The position numbers and the translations under genes are program-made. This document shows positions 10,890 through 18,527 of a DNA stretch of 64,000 nucleotides, piece after piece. Below the pieces are notes generated by a model. It saw nothing but the letters and a program-made list of their open reading frames with translations, had not been told where the DNA came from and made no database searches. Source of the stretch: Taeniopygia guttata (taxonomy: Eukaryota > Chordata > Aves > Passeriformes > Estrildidae); assembly GCF_048771995.1 (NCBI RefSeq), contig NC_133063.1, forward strand, positions 27,484,810 to 27,548,809, written 5' to 3'. Positions within the stretch are counted from its first letter, which is position 1. Each line of letters opens with the position of its first letter.

Positions 10890-12800
10890 TTATAGCATTT
10901 GTTGGTGGCCTATGAACAGAATGTTTGCCCTTTTATGACGGGCCTGAACAAACGAGACTAGTTTGTTCAGCAGGCATGGTCCTATGGTAATAGCCAAAAG
11001 CAGTATTGCCAGTGGACCTACCAGGGCGGAAATTAAACTGGTAAGCCAAGGTGATTGATTGAACCAGGATTCAAACCAGCTCTGCTGGGTCTCCCTGTCT
11101 CTCTTTCTCTGAGCCAGTCTGTCTCGGAGTTCTGCCATGGAGTCTTTAACGACTCCCGTATGATCTGCATAAAAGCAGCATTCTTCCTTCAAAGCTGCAC
11201 ACAATCCCCCCTGCTGCATAAACAAGAGGTCCAGACCTCGCCTATTTTGTAAAACTACTTCTGAAAGCGAAGAGACTGATTTCTCTAGGTAGGAGATGGA
11301 TTTCTCGATCCTCTGCAGGTCCTCGTCGATGGTCATTTGCAGCTGAGAGAGTCCGTGCTGTTGGGTTGCAATGGCTGAGACACCTGTGGCCATGCCAGCT
11401 GCTCCCAGGCCGAGCAGCATCGCGATATTTATACCTGTGATGATTTCCCTTTTGTGGAGTCTGTTAGGTTCTTCGAGAAGATGGTATATCTCTTCGTCTG
11501 AGTGGTACAATACCCTGGGGACAATCAGAACTTGAACACAGAAATCAGTAGAGTCATTGAATTTGGCAAGGAACACACAAGGACTCACTCCGGACCTTTG
11601 GCAGACCCACATCCCAGACGCAGATGGGATCACCCACTTGTTAGTTTTTCTGTTGGGTTTGACAACTTTAGTGCAGAAGTTGCCTTTCTGCTTTGCTAAG
11701 GTTGCATTCCCAAAACATCTGCCCTGTCCTGTGATTTGACTCAGGGTGATTCCTCTGCGGGGAGTGTCCCATCTGCACTGGTGGGGGGCACTGGCTGTGG
11801 AGTAACTGAAGGGGGTGTCTAAAGCAATGCCTTCATAAAAAGGGGGTTTAACATCATAGCAAAGCCAACAGGAGTTAGTTAGGTTTGGTTTGGTTTCGTT
11901 TAGGGTTAGAAAGGTAGCTTCTAGCATACGAAAGATTGGGTTTGGGTCTGACTCAGCCGTGCGGCTTATCTGGGGGGTATCTGCAAGGCTGGTCGGGGTG
12001 TCAGTGGCTTTTGGGGTCAGGGTTTTGGGGTGGGTTGTGTTTTTCCCTCTCAGCACATTCTTGATAATTTTGTTGGGTCCCACTGGTCGAGGTGTTGGCG
12101 GCTGGAGCCTGATAATTCTCACATTCACCCACCTCCTCGGTCCTCTGAGGACCACTGTCCATGTTCTACCCGTGGCCCAGCTAGGGTGATCTGGCTGTAG
12201 GACAGTCATGTTATAACTTACGCATCCCCGTTGTCTAGGCTGTGCAGTGTGGTCTCCGCAGCCAAAGGGTGCCCAGGTGAACTGTAAGAATTTGTCGGGC
12301 TCCTGTGGTTGCCACCCGTCTCCCCATGGTCTGGCATCTGTAACAATGGTTTCGCAGCCCCAATATCCACAATGTCCCCACCCCGGGTAGTCACAGTACC
12401 TTTTCCCTGGGTTGGACGCTGGGCACCAGTAAGATATGTACATGAGTATGATGTGTGGGCTTGAGGGCCGTATTTTCGGTTGCCCTGGAAACAGGTCGGC
12501 TATGTGGAATATGAAGGATGGAGCGTTCGCGGTGGTGACCTCTTTGAACACCTTGTCACTTGAAAGATGTTGCATGACCCATCTGAACGGCTGGTGAGGG
12601 TAGTGGCCTGGGTCGGCTTGCCCCCCGGTCACAAACCCCATCAGTAGGATTGCACAGAGACACTGTGCGAGTCTGGGTCTCACCGCCGTGGGACGCTCAG
12701 GTTTTGTCTGGTGACTTGGTGGTCCGTTATCTCTCTCTGAAGCAGGGGTGTGTGTGTCGCGGGGACGGTCCACGAGCGTGTCCTGCGAACGAAAGCTCAC
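10890..12800 (-). CDS. env: ERV-2 envelope glycoprotein, intact frame
   Basis: Surface and transmembrane subunits of a gamma-type envelope, 636 codons. The first codon of the open frame is GTG, not ATG; translation most likely begins in gag and reaches env by splicing (acceptor at 12782). Counting from the GTG: hydrophobic signal segment about 44-60; SU with the CWLC disulfide-exchange motif at 311-314; dibasic KR cleavage site at about 450-451 (HKR, so not a perfect RXKR furin site); fusion-peptide-like stretch 456-480; heptad region to 515; immunosuppressive-type segment 517-533 followed by CX6CC at 534-542; membrane span about 590-613; short tail. Several N-X-S/T sites. It is homologous to ERV-1 env (GYWGCETI, CWLCY, TGQG, VVLQNRRGLDLLF) despite a different pol class. 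No stop or frameshift seen. Confidence 0.93.
   Translation of the reverse strand: MSFRSQDTLVDRPRDTHTPASERDNGPPSHQTKPERPTAVRPRLAQCLCAILLMGFVTGGQADPGHYPHQPFRWVMQHLSSDKVFKEVTTANAPSFIFHIADLFPGQPKIRPSSPHIILMYISYWCPASNPGKRYCDYPGWGHCGYWGCETIVTDARPWGDGWQPQEPDKFLQFTWAPFGCGDHTAQPRQRGCVSYNMTVLQPDHPSWATGRTWTVVLRGPRRWVNVRIIRLQPPTPRPVGPNKIIKNVLRGKNTTHPKTLTPKATDTPTSLADTPQISRTAESDPNPIFRMLEATFLTLNETKPNLTNSCWLCYDVKPPFYEGIALDTPFSYSTASAPHQCRWDTPRRGITLSQITGQGRCFGNATLAKQKGNFCTKVVKPNRKTNKWVIPSASGMWVCQRSGVSPCVFLAKFNDSTDFCVQVLIVPRVLYHSDEEIYHLLEEPNRLHKREIITGINIAMLLGLGAAGMATGVSAIATQQHGLSQLQMTIDEDLQRIEKSISYLEKSVSSLSEVVLQNRRGLDLLFMQQGGLCAALKEECCFYADHTGVVKDSMAELRDRLAQRKRDRETQQSWFESWFNQSPWLTSLISALVGPLAILLLAITIGPCLLNKLVSFVQARHKRANILFIGHQQML
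12782..12796 (-). promoter_or_regulatory. Candidate env splice acceptor of ERV-2
   Basis: Minus strand CTTTCGTTCGCAG ends at 12783, so the exon would begin at 12782 on a codon boundary of env. ERV-3 keeps a stronger version at the same place (TTTCTGTTTGCAG, about 42285-42298). Together with the gag donor at 18003 this would give env an initiator from gag. Confidence 0.65.
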
Positions 12801-15622
12801 AGTTTTCCATTAGTTTCATTCTGAAGGTCAGGTTTGATCGACCTGAGTGGACACCACCTGATCTTGTCCTCCTTTTTAAGTGCCGCGTACCCCCGTCCCG
12901 TAAGCACCAGTCTCCAGCCCCGTTCCCACTCGCCTAGCTCGTTTTTGACCATGACCTGTGGACCCTCCTCTAGTGTCTGGGTGGCCCAGTGCTTTCGAAT
13001 GGGACTGTTTGCTTCATCTCCCCTAGGGAATTGGTTCAGTGCTAGCAGCGCGGTTGCTAGCATGCGTGTCTGGTCTCCTGAGGGGATGGAATTGGCAAAG
13101 CCCTCTGCCTTTGCCAACACTTCTAACTTGGCTTTTAGGGTCTGATTCGCTCGCTCGACAATGGCCTGTCCGGTGCTGTTATATGGGATTCCCTGTGCTA
13201 AGGTGATACCCCACACCGAGGCGAATTCCCGCACTGATTTGGAGATAAAATTGGAAGCATTGTCAGTTTTAATTTTCTTGGGGATAGCAAGCCATGCCAT
13301 AACTGTCAGCCAGTGCTGGATCGTGGCCTTGGAGTTGGGTTTGAGGTGCTGTGTCGCTATGATCACTCCGCTGTAAGTGTCCACTGTCACTGCAAGCCAT
13401 GCTCGGGGCTTTAGCAGTTCGCAGAGGGTGAAGTCTGACTGCCAGATTTCTGAGGCCTTGAGGCCCCTCGGGTTGACTCCACCGGTCCATAGGGGTGACT
13501 TCTGGCAGTGAGGGCAGGTGGCCACTACGTGTCTCGCATCCGCTGTCGAGATCCCGCATCTCTTCGCCAGTGCTTTGGCCCCTATGTGGAGTGACTCGTG
13601 CAGTTGACGAGCTTCCTGCAGTGTCCACACTCCCTTCGCTGCGGCATCTGCTTTGTCATTGCCAGTCTGGAAGAAGCCCTTGACTGGGTTATGGCTGTTG
13701 ACGTGGATGACGGACACGGTGCCCTGGCGTGAGGAGAGTGCCTCTTCAAGCCTGGAGGCCGTCGTGGATGTTGACACACCTGGTCTTGACATGGCTAGGC
13801 AGAGCTTTGCCACGAATATAGAGTCTGTCACGATGTTGAGGTGTTCGTCCTGGAAAAGTCCGCACGCCAAGACCACTGCTGCTGCTTCCAGCTGTTGCAC
13901 TGACAGCGTGGGGTCACACGTTTTGACGCAATGCCATGTTTCTCCTGCCTGCCACACTGCTGCTGCAGTAGAAGTTGTGGAGGAGGCGTCTGTAAAGACC
14001 GTTGGTCCTGGTTGCGGTCGGTCCATGACCTTCGGTGGCACATCTATGTCGACAATGGTCAGTAGCTGGGTCCAAGGTGGTTTGGTGGCGTAGGAAATTT
14101 CTCCCCCGAAGCCAGTGAGAGCGAGGGCCAGGTGCTCCGATATTGCAGTTGACTCCGTGGTCGGTCGCTTGCGGAAGGGGAGGTGGATCCTTGCCGGCTC
14201 GGTTCCCAGGTGTCTCAGGGCGAGTTTCCTGCCTTTCATGATGAGGTTAGCAATGCACTCAACTCCTGGGGAGAATGCGTGAGTTGGTCTTCCGAGGACC
14301 ACCCACTGGATCGGCTGGGATTTTTCGGAAGGTCCTTGGGCAAGTGCTCCCACTCCTCCGTTCCGCGTGAAGTGGACGTATAAGTCCAGTGGTACGCTCG
14401 GGTTCCACCTGGCAAGCATGCCAGTGGACATCTGATGTTCGATGAAGTCGAGGGATTTCGTTGCTTGCGGCGTCAGCTCCTTGGGGTCCCAAGGGTGTTT
14501 TCCTTTCAGGAGGTCATACAGGGGGTCCATGACCTCTGGAGGAACTAGGATGATGTTGCGGAGCCACTGCAGAGATCCCACGAGTTGCTGCATGTCGTGG
14601 AGGGTCTTGATGTCTCGGCGGACCTTTATCCTGGGTGGGGTCACGTAGGAGTTTGTGATCCCCACTCCCAGGAAGGTCACGCACGGTCCTCTCTTGATCT
14701 TCGTGTTCGCGATCTCAAAACCGTTGGCCTGGAGGGTTTCCGTGATCGTGGACACTAGGTGATACACTTGGCTTGCTGATGGTGCTGCGACGAGGATGTC
14801 GTCCATGTACTGAATGATGGTCGCAGCAGGGTGGGAGTGTCGGACTGGCATCAGTGCCCTGTCCACGGTGATCTGGCATATGGTCGGGCTGTCCACAAGG
14901 CCTTGAGGTAGCACCTTCCATTGGAAGCGGAGGTTAGGTCGCTCGCCGTTCGGGAACACGATGGAGAAGGCGAACCGTTCTTTGTCCTCAGCATGCAGGG
15001 GTATTGAAAAGAAACAGTCTTTGATGTCCAGCACTGCGCACGGCTGCCCTTTGGGGATGGCTGAGTTTGCGGGCAGTAGTGTCTGAACTGGACCCATGGG
15101 CTGAATTGTCTTGTTCACTTCCCTCAGGTCGTGGACGAGGCGGTAGCCTTCTCCTGATGTCTTGGGGATTACAAACACAGGGGTGTTCCACGGGCTGGTG
15201 GAGGGTTCGATGTGGCCCTTTTGTAGCTCGCGGTCGACCAGTTCCAGCAAGGCTGTCATTCGAGGCTTTGACAGGGGCCACTGCTCAACCCATACGGGGT
15301 CTGGAGATTTCCAAGTCAGTTTGATTGGTAGCAGTGGGTGTACAGCAGTGGCCCTCATCATAAATTTGTAATCCTGACTCCTAGCATGGCGAGGACGTCC
15401 CTTCCTATCAGGGGTGGGGAGTTTTGCAAGATATAGGGGTGGATTGCTACTGTTTGTTCTGGTCCTTTCTTTGTATGGAGCGTTATAGCTACCAATTGGG
15501 TGCTTTTCCAAGCTCGGGACAACCCTCCCACCCCGTTCACTGGGGGGACCTCCTTGTACTGCCAGTGTCGGGGCCATAGGGCTTGGGGTAGGATTGTGCA
15601 GTCTGCTCCTGTGTCTGCCCAA
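12797..15622 (-). CDS. pol: ERV-2 pol (reverse transcriptase, RNase H, integrase)
   Basis: Open for 941 codons; it is entered by frameshift at about 15361, so roughly 854 codons are made as Pol. By codon number in the open frame: RT with LDIKD (D199) and YMDD at 272-275; RNase H with D545, E579, D600 and D659; integrase zinc site H675, H679, C703, C706; catalytic triad D730, D787, E823 with 35 residues between the last two. RVLTGRGY-like C-terminal part near 904-912. YMDD, the separate protease frame and two zinc knuckles in gag place it in class II. It overlaps the start of the env frame by four bases. All catalytic residues are present and no break was seen. Confidence 0.95.
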   Translation of the reverse strand: MGRHRSRLHNPTPSPMAPTLAVQGGPPSERGGRVVPSLEKHPIGSYNAPYKERTRTNSSNPPLYLAKLPTPDRKGRPRHARSQDYKFMMRATAVHPLLPIKLTWKSPDPVWVEQWPLSKPRMTALLELVDRELQKGHIEPSTSPWNTPVFVIPKTSGEGYRLVHDLREVNKTIQPMGPVQTLLPANSAIPKGQPCAVLDIKDCFFSIPLHAEDKERFAFSIVFPNGERPNLRFQWKVLPQGLVDSPTICQITVDRALMPVRHSHPAATIIQYMDDILVAAPSASQVYHLVSTITETLQANGFEIANTKIKRGPCVTFLGVGITNSYVTPPRIKVRRDIKTLHDMQQLVGSLQWLRNIILVPPEVMDPLYDLLKGKHPWDPKELTPQATKSLDFIEHQMSTGMLARWNPSVPLDLYVHFTRNGGVGALAQGPSEKSQPIQWVVLGRPTHAFSPGVECIANLIMKGRKLALRHLGTEPARIHLPFRKRPTTESTAISEHLALALTGFGGEISYATKPPWTQLLTIVDIDVPPKVMDRPQPGPTVFTDASSTTSTAAAVWQAGETWHCVKTCDPTLSVQQLEAAAVVLACGLFQDEHLNIVTDSIFVAKLCLAMSRPGVSTSTTASRLEEALSSRQGTVSVIHVNSHNPVKGFFQTGNDKADAAAKGVWTLQEARQLHESLHIGAKALAKRCGISTADARHVVATCPHCQKSPLWTGGVNPRGLKASEIWQSDFTLCELLKPRAWLAVTVDTYSGVIIATQHLKPNSKATIQHWLTVMAWLAIPKKIKTDNASNFISKSVREFASVWGITLAQGIPYNSTGQAIVERANQTLKAKLEVLAKAEGFANSIPSGDQTRMLATALLALNQFPRGDEANSPIRKHWATQTLEEGPQVMVKNELGEWERGWRLVLTGRGYAALKKEDKIRWCPLRSIKPDLQNETNGKL

Positions 15623-15996
15623 AACTGAAGCCCTATTACATGGGGGTCCCGACTGTCATAGAGGCGGCATGTCCCCCAAATTTTCGGGGGTTCCTTCCCT
15701 ATTTTTAGGGCCAGGGCCACCCAGGGGTTGTCCCGACCTGGGCTGCCCCCTGCTGACCCTGTGGCGCAGGCGCTGCTTGCGGTGGCGGTGGGTACAAAGG
15801 CGCCGCAGGCTGTGCCGTGATACTCGCTGGCAGGGGTATGAAGTTGGCTGCTTCCTGTGGGAGGATGGGGTACGAGGGCTCCCCGCTCCATTGGGGGTTG
15901 GCATGGATGGGCCGCCTCATATTCGCAGCGGGAGGAGGCTGGGTGCGGCCCGCGGGCCCCCTCCCCTTTCCGATTCCCTGGAGCCGGGACCTGCAT
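15358..15996 (-). CDS. pro: ERV-2 protease (dUTPase not seen), own frame
   Basis: Aspartic protease in a third frame, overlapping the gag end (gag stops at 15705) and ending at TGA 15358-15360. The active site is WADTGAD (about 15605-15625) and the C-terminal motif is LIGRDVLAMLG. The N-terminal 85 codons overlap gag and may not be translated. Expression needs a -1 shift from gag; I found no canonical heptamer in the overlap, although the frame arrangement is the same in ERV-3. At its 3' end it shifts into pol. Confidence 0.9.
   Translation of the reverse strand: MQVPAPGNRKGEGARGPHPASSRCEYEAAHPCQPPMERGALVPHPPTGSSQLHTPASEYHGTACGAFVPTATASSACATGSAGGSPGRDNPWVALALKIGKEPPKIWGTCRLYDSRDPHVIGLQFWADTGADCTILPQALWPRHWQYKEVPPVNGVGGLSRAWKSTQLVAITLHTKKGPEQTVAIHPYILQNSPPLIGRDVLAMLGVRITNL
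15361..15367 (-). promoter_or_regulatory. Pro-pol -1 frameshift heptamer AAATTTA
   Basis: On the minus strand A AAT TTA sits in the protease frame immediately before its TGA; slipping back one base enters the pol frame at ATG ATG AGG. AAATTTA is the heptamer used by alpharetroviruses at gag-pol. The stop codon directly abuts the heptamer. A downstream stem or pseudoknot was not checked. Confidence 0.85.
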
Positions 15997-18023
15997 TCCC
16001 TAGCAAGATGTCCCTTCCTCCCGCAGCCCCAGCAGGATCCCCGCGGGCGTGTTTGGGGCGGAGGCGCTGCGGCAGGCCGCCGTGCCGGCTGTGGGCAGCT
16101 CACCGCGATGTGACCCGCCTCACCGCACTTGAAACACGCCATGGCATTGGTCAGGGTGTGGACAGCTGCCTGAATGGGCGTCAGGTGTTCTTCCTTAACC
16201 ACGTGTCTGATCATGTCAGCCAGGCTAGCTCCGGCTGGCAGGGAGCGTAAAATATCCTTGGTAATAGAGTTGCACTGCTGGCGCAGGCAGTTGGCCACCA
16301 CGGGGCCCTTTGCCTCTGCCGGCAGGGTGGAGGAGTCTATCGCTGCCTGCAGGCGATCTACGAACTGTGTGAAGCTTTCGCTCTCTGCCTGCCTCACGGT
16401 GGACCACGGTGCCGGCTTGGCCACGACTCGGGAGGCGGCGCGAATCGCCTCTCTAGCAGCCCGAGTGGTCGCCCTGACCTCCTCAGCCTGCATCTGTGCG
16501 GCTTGTTGCTGTGGCGTGATCATATCATCATGCTTTCCTATCAGTCTGGATAAGCTCGATCTGTGTAGGGGCTGCCTCGCGCCAGACGCTTGGGCTAGCT
16601 GCTTTCTACAATTATCCTCCCATTCCTGCCTAAACACGATCATTCCCGCCCCGTCCAGTATCATGCGCCCTATCCGTTCGATATCAAAGGGAAGCAAGTC
16701 ATCGTTGCTAAAAAGACCATCGATTAACGTAGTGACTATAGCCGAGTTGATCCCCTTTTCTGCAATGGCTTTGACAATTGACTGTATATCCTTTGGGTTT
16801 ATCGGGGTATATACCCTTTGTTGGTTCCCTTCCGGACCGGTAAGCCGTACCGGGAAGGCTTGTATGGCGGCCGCTGGGGACCATTCAGCACAAGCTATCT
16901 TTATTTTCCCCCAGTCAGTAAACTGGGCTGATTCGTATTGTAGTTGTTTTTCGGCGCGGCTTAGAGCTTTACTCGGCTTTGTTTCAAGCTGTGCCGGTTC
17001 CGTTTCGTCCGTCTCGGAGCCATCGCTAGCCTCCGTCAGCTCCCGTGAGCTGGTGGAGCTGTCGCTGGTCTCCGAGCCGGAAGGCGAGTGCCAGTGCACT
17101 TCCGGGGCTCCGCGCCGTTTTGTTCGGCCCCGAGCTCGCTCCTCTTCGTGGGGGTGGCGCCGCTCCCGCCCCCCCGGCTCGCCGCGCCCCTCGCGGGAGG
17201 TGGTTTTTCCCTTATATGGTGGCAGCAACAGACGGGGCCGCTGGTTGGTTCCGCGCTCTGTGCCGCTCTCCGCCCCCTTCTCCCGCGCGCGCGCATTCCC
17301 GAGATCGCGCTCCTCCCGGGTTTTCGCGCCGGGACCGCCCACGCCCCGCCCCTCTCTGCCGCCCCCGGCGCCATGTTCAAAGGGGTAGGGGGGCGGCATG
17401 GCGGCCCCGTCCTCCCAAGCCGCGGTTTCGGCGGCTCGGGCTTCTTTCGCCAGCCCTTGCCAGAAGCGCTCCGCGTGCCGTTGCGTCTCCGACAGCGGAT
17501 CGCGGGCCGGCGGCGGGACGGAGGAAATTGCGGTCTCTCGGGGGGTTTGAGCGGTGGGGGGTTTTTGGGGATTTTCGGCGGCGGGGGTGTCGCGGGGGGT
17601 TTCTGCGGGGGGGGGTGGGCTCTGATCTGGGGGAGCGGGTGTCGCGCTGAGCCCCCCCGGGTCCCCGCCGCCTGGCGAATCGCTCTCAGGGGCAGTCTGC
17701 GTCCCCGCCCCCACACCGAGTTTGGGAGTAACTAATAAACACGTGCGCGCCGCGGTCCATGTCTCCTGCTCTTCTATCGCTTTGCGTAGGGCTTTCTCTA
17801 CTTTGCCCCACGCTTTAAGGTTTTTGCCGCTGCCTGAGGATTTTGTGTCCTCGGCTAGCGCGGCAGTGCATTTTTCCCATATTTCTGGATGTAATACATC
17901 TACGGGGCGCTCGATTGCCCCTAGCTCAAGCAATCTCGCTATGGAAAGATGAAAATCCTTGAGCTTACACCCAATACCCCACTGCGAATAAATAGCACTT
18001 ACGATCCTTGCCATTGCGTCCAT
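15705..18023 (-). CDS. gag: ERV-2 gag polyprotein
   Basis: 772 codons. The ATG at 18023 (MDAMARI) is chosen because the matrix resemblance begins there and the splice donor seven codons later is conserved in ERV-3. Residues: matrix 1-100 with an alpharetrovirus-like pattern (LKAWGKVEKALRKAIEEQET at 69-88); Pro-rich linker with late-domain PPPY at 210-213 and a further PPY near 268; Arg/Gly and acidic Ser-rich spacer 215-345; capsid from about 390; major homology region about 545-565; two zinc knuckles CX2CX4HX4C at 630-643 and 664-677; Pro-rich tail. The frame is uninterrupted. At 772 codons it is longer than the roughly 700-residue alpharetroviral Gag although it lacks protease. Confidence 0.95.
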   Translation of the reverse strand: MDAMARIVSAIYSQWGIGCKLKDFHLSIARLLELGAIERPVDVLHPEIWEKCTAALAEDTKSSGSGKNLKAWGKVEKALRKAIEEQETWTAARTCLLVTPKLGVGAGTQTAPESDSPGGGDPGGLSATPAPPDQSPPPPAETPRDTPAAENPQKPPTAQTPRETAISSVPPPARDPLSETQRHAERFWQGLAKEARAAETAAWEDGAAMPPPYPFEHGAGGGREGRGVGGPGAKTREERDLGNARAREKGAESGTERGTNQRPRLLLPPYKGKTTSREGRGEPGGRERRHPHEEERARGRTKRRGAPEVHWHSPSGSETSDSSTSSRELTEASDGSETDETEPAQLETKPSKALSRAEKQLQYESAQFTDWGKIKIACAEWSPAAAIQAFPVRLTGPEGNQQRVYTPINPKDIQSIVKAIAEKGINSAIVTTLIDGLFSNDDLLPFDIERIGRMILDGAGMIVFRQEWEDNCRKQLAQASGARQPLHRSSLSRLIGKHDDMITPQQQAAQMQAEEVRATTRAAREAIRAASRVVAKPAPWSTVRQAESESFTQFVDRLQAAIDSSTLPAEAKGPVVANCLRQQCNSITKDILRSLPAGASLADMIRHVVKEEHLTPIQAAVHTLTNAMACFKCGEAGHIAVSCPQPARRPAAAPPPQTRPRGSCWGCGRKGHLARECRSRLQGIGKGRGPAGRTQPPPAANMRRPIHANPQWSGEPSYPILPQEAANFIPLPASITAQPAAPLYPPPPQAAPAPQGQQGAAQVGTTPGWPWP
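17997..18004 (-). promoter_or_regulatory. Splice donor inside gag of ERV-2
   Basis: Minus strand ATC/GTAAGT: the exon ends at 18003 after exactly seven gag codons. ERV-3 has GTC/GTAAGT at the same codon. Alpharetroviruses likewise place their donor a few codons into gag so that env borrows the gag start. Confidence 0.75.
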
Positions 18024-18147
18024 GACGCCCGCGGATCCCAGGGACGTCTCCCCTACGCCTAGATACGGTCCGACCGTTCCGGCCGCTGCTTCTGTCCAGG
18101 TGTATCCCGTCCACCGGGGGGTTTTTCCTTTTTTTTTCTTCTTTTTT

Positions 18148-18165
18148 CCCGGGTTTTCGGCACCA
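18148..18165 (-). other. Primer binding site, Phe-tRNA-like
   Basis: Minus strand TGGTGCCGAAAACCCGGG, three bases after the 5' LTR. It matches the complement of tRNA-Phe 3' end apart from one extra A. ERV-3 has TGATGCCGAAACCCGGGA at the same place, without the extra A but with one substitution, which supports Phe as the primer. Confidence 0.7.
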
Positions 18166-18168
18166 GTA

Positions 18169-18527
18169 TGTTGCCTTTATAAAGGACAACCAGGGACCTG
18201 GTTCAGATGGCAGCACGGCAGCCTGGTCTCGGCCGGGCTGCTCGGGCTAATCAACAGACGCAGATACCAATGTGGCAGACGGTTGAAAAGCGTTTATTAT
18301 CCTATCTCGTGGGTTTAAATAGTTTTGGGGGTTTTTGCTACGTCAGAGGGGGGTTGGGGGTCTCAGGGGTTAGTTGGGTAGTGGAAATTTACCAGGGCAG
18401 GTGTGGCTACATTCTTCTGAGGTTTCTGGGGTTAATAGATAAGTGGGGAAGAGAGAGAGGGGGAGGGGTCTATCTTTCCGTGACATCCCGTGGTGGTCTT
18501 CCGCTCCGCCTGTCCCTATCTACTACA
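18169..18527 (-). repeat. 5' LTR of ERV-2
   Basis: 359 bp and apparently identical to 10362-10720. Its promoter drives leftward. It is followed by the right copy of the target duplication, GACAT at 18528-18532. Confidence 0.96.

Larger units (their letters stand above)
10362..18527 (-). mobile_element. ERV-2: class II endogenous retrovirus with intact frames
   Basis: 8166 bp on the minus strand: 5' LTR (right), Phe-tRNA-like primer site, gag, pro, pol, env, polypurine tract, 3' LTR (left). Both 359-bp LTRs look identical base for base and a perfect 5-bp target duplication flanks the element. Gag (772 codons), pro, pol and env are uninterrupted, with the catalytic motifs present. Gag, pro and pol occupy three different frames, as in betaretroviruses; the matrix and env splicing plan resemble alpharetroviruses; env is gamma-type. 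It is the youngest insertion in the window. Whether it is functional cannot be judged by eye. Confidence 0.95.

Noticed and set aside
16174..17388. 404-codon plus-strand frame across ERV-2 gag
   Set aside because: Shadow of the gag frame on the opposite strand; no domain of its own, and gag shows clear matrix, capsid and zinc-knuckle motifs.
10362..18527. Six-base target duplication AGACAT for ERV-2
   Set aside because: The terminal A belongs to the LTR end (TGT...ACA, confirmed by the other LTR next to the polypurine tract), leaving five bases, GACAT.
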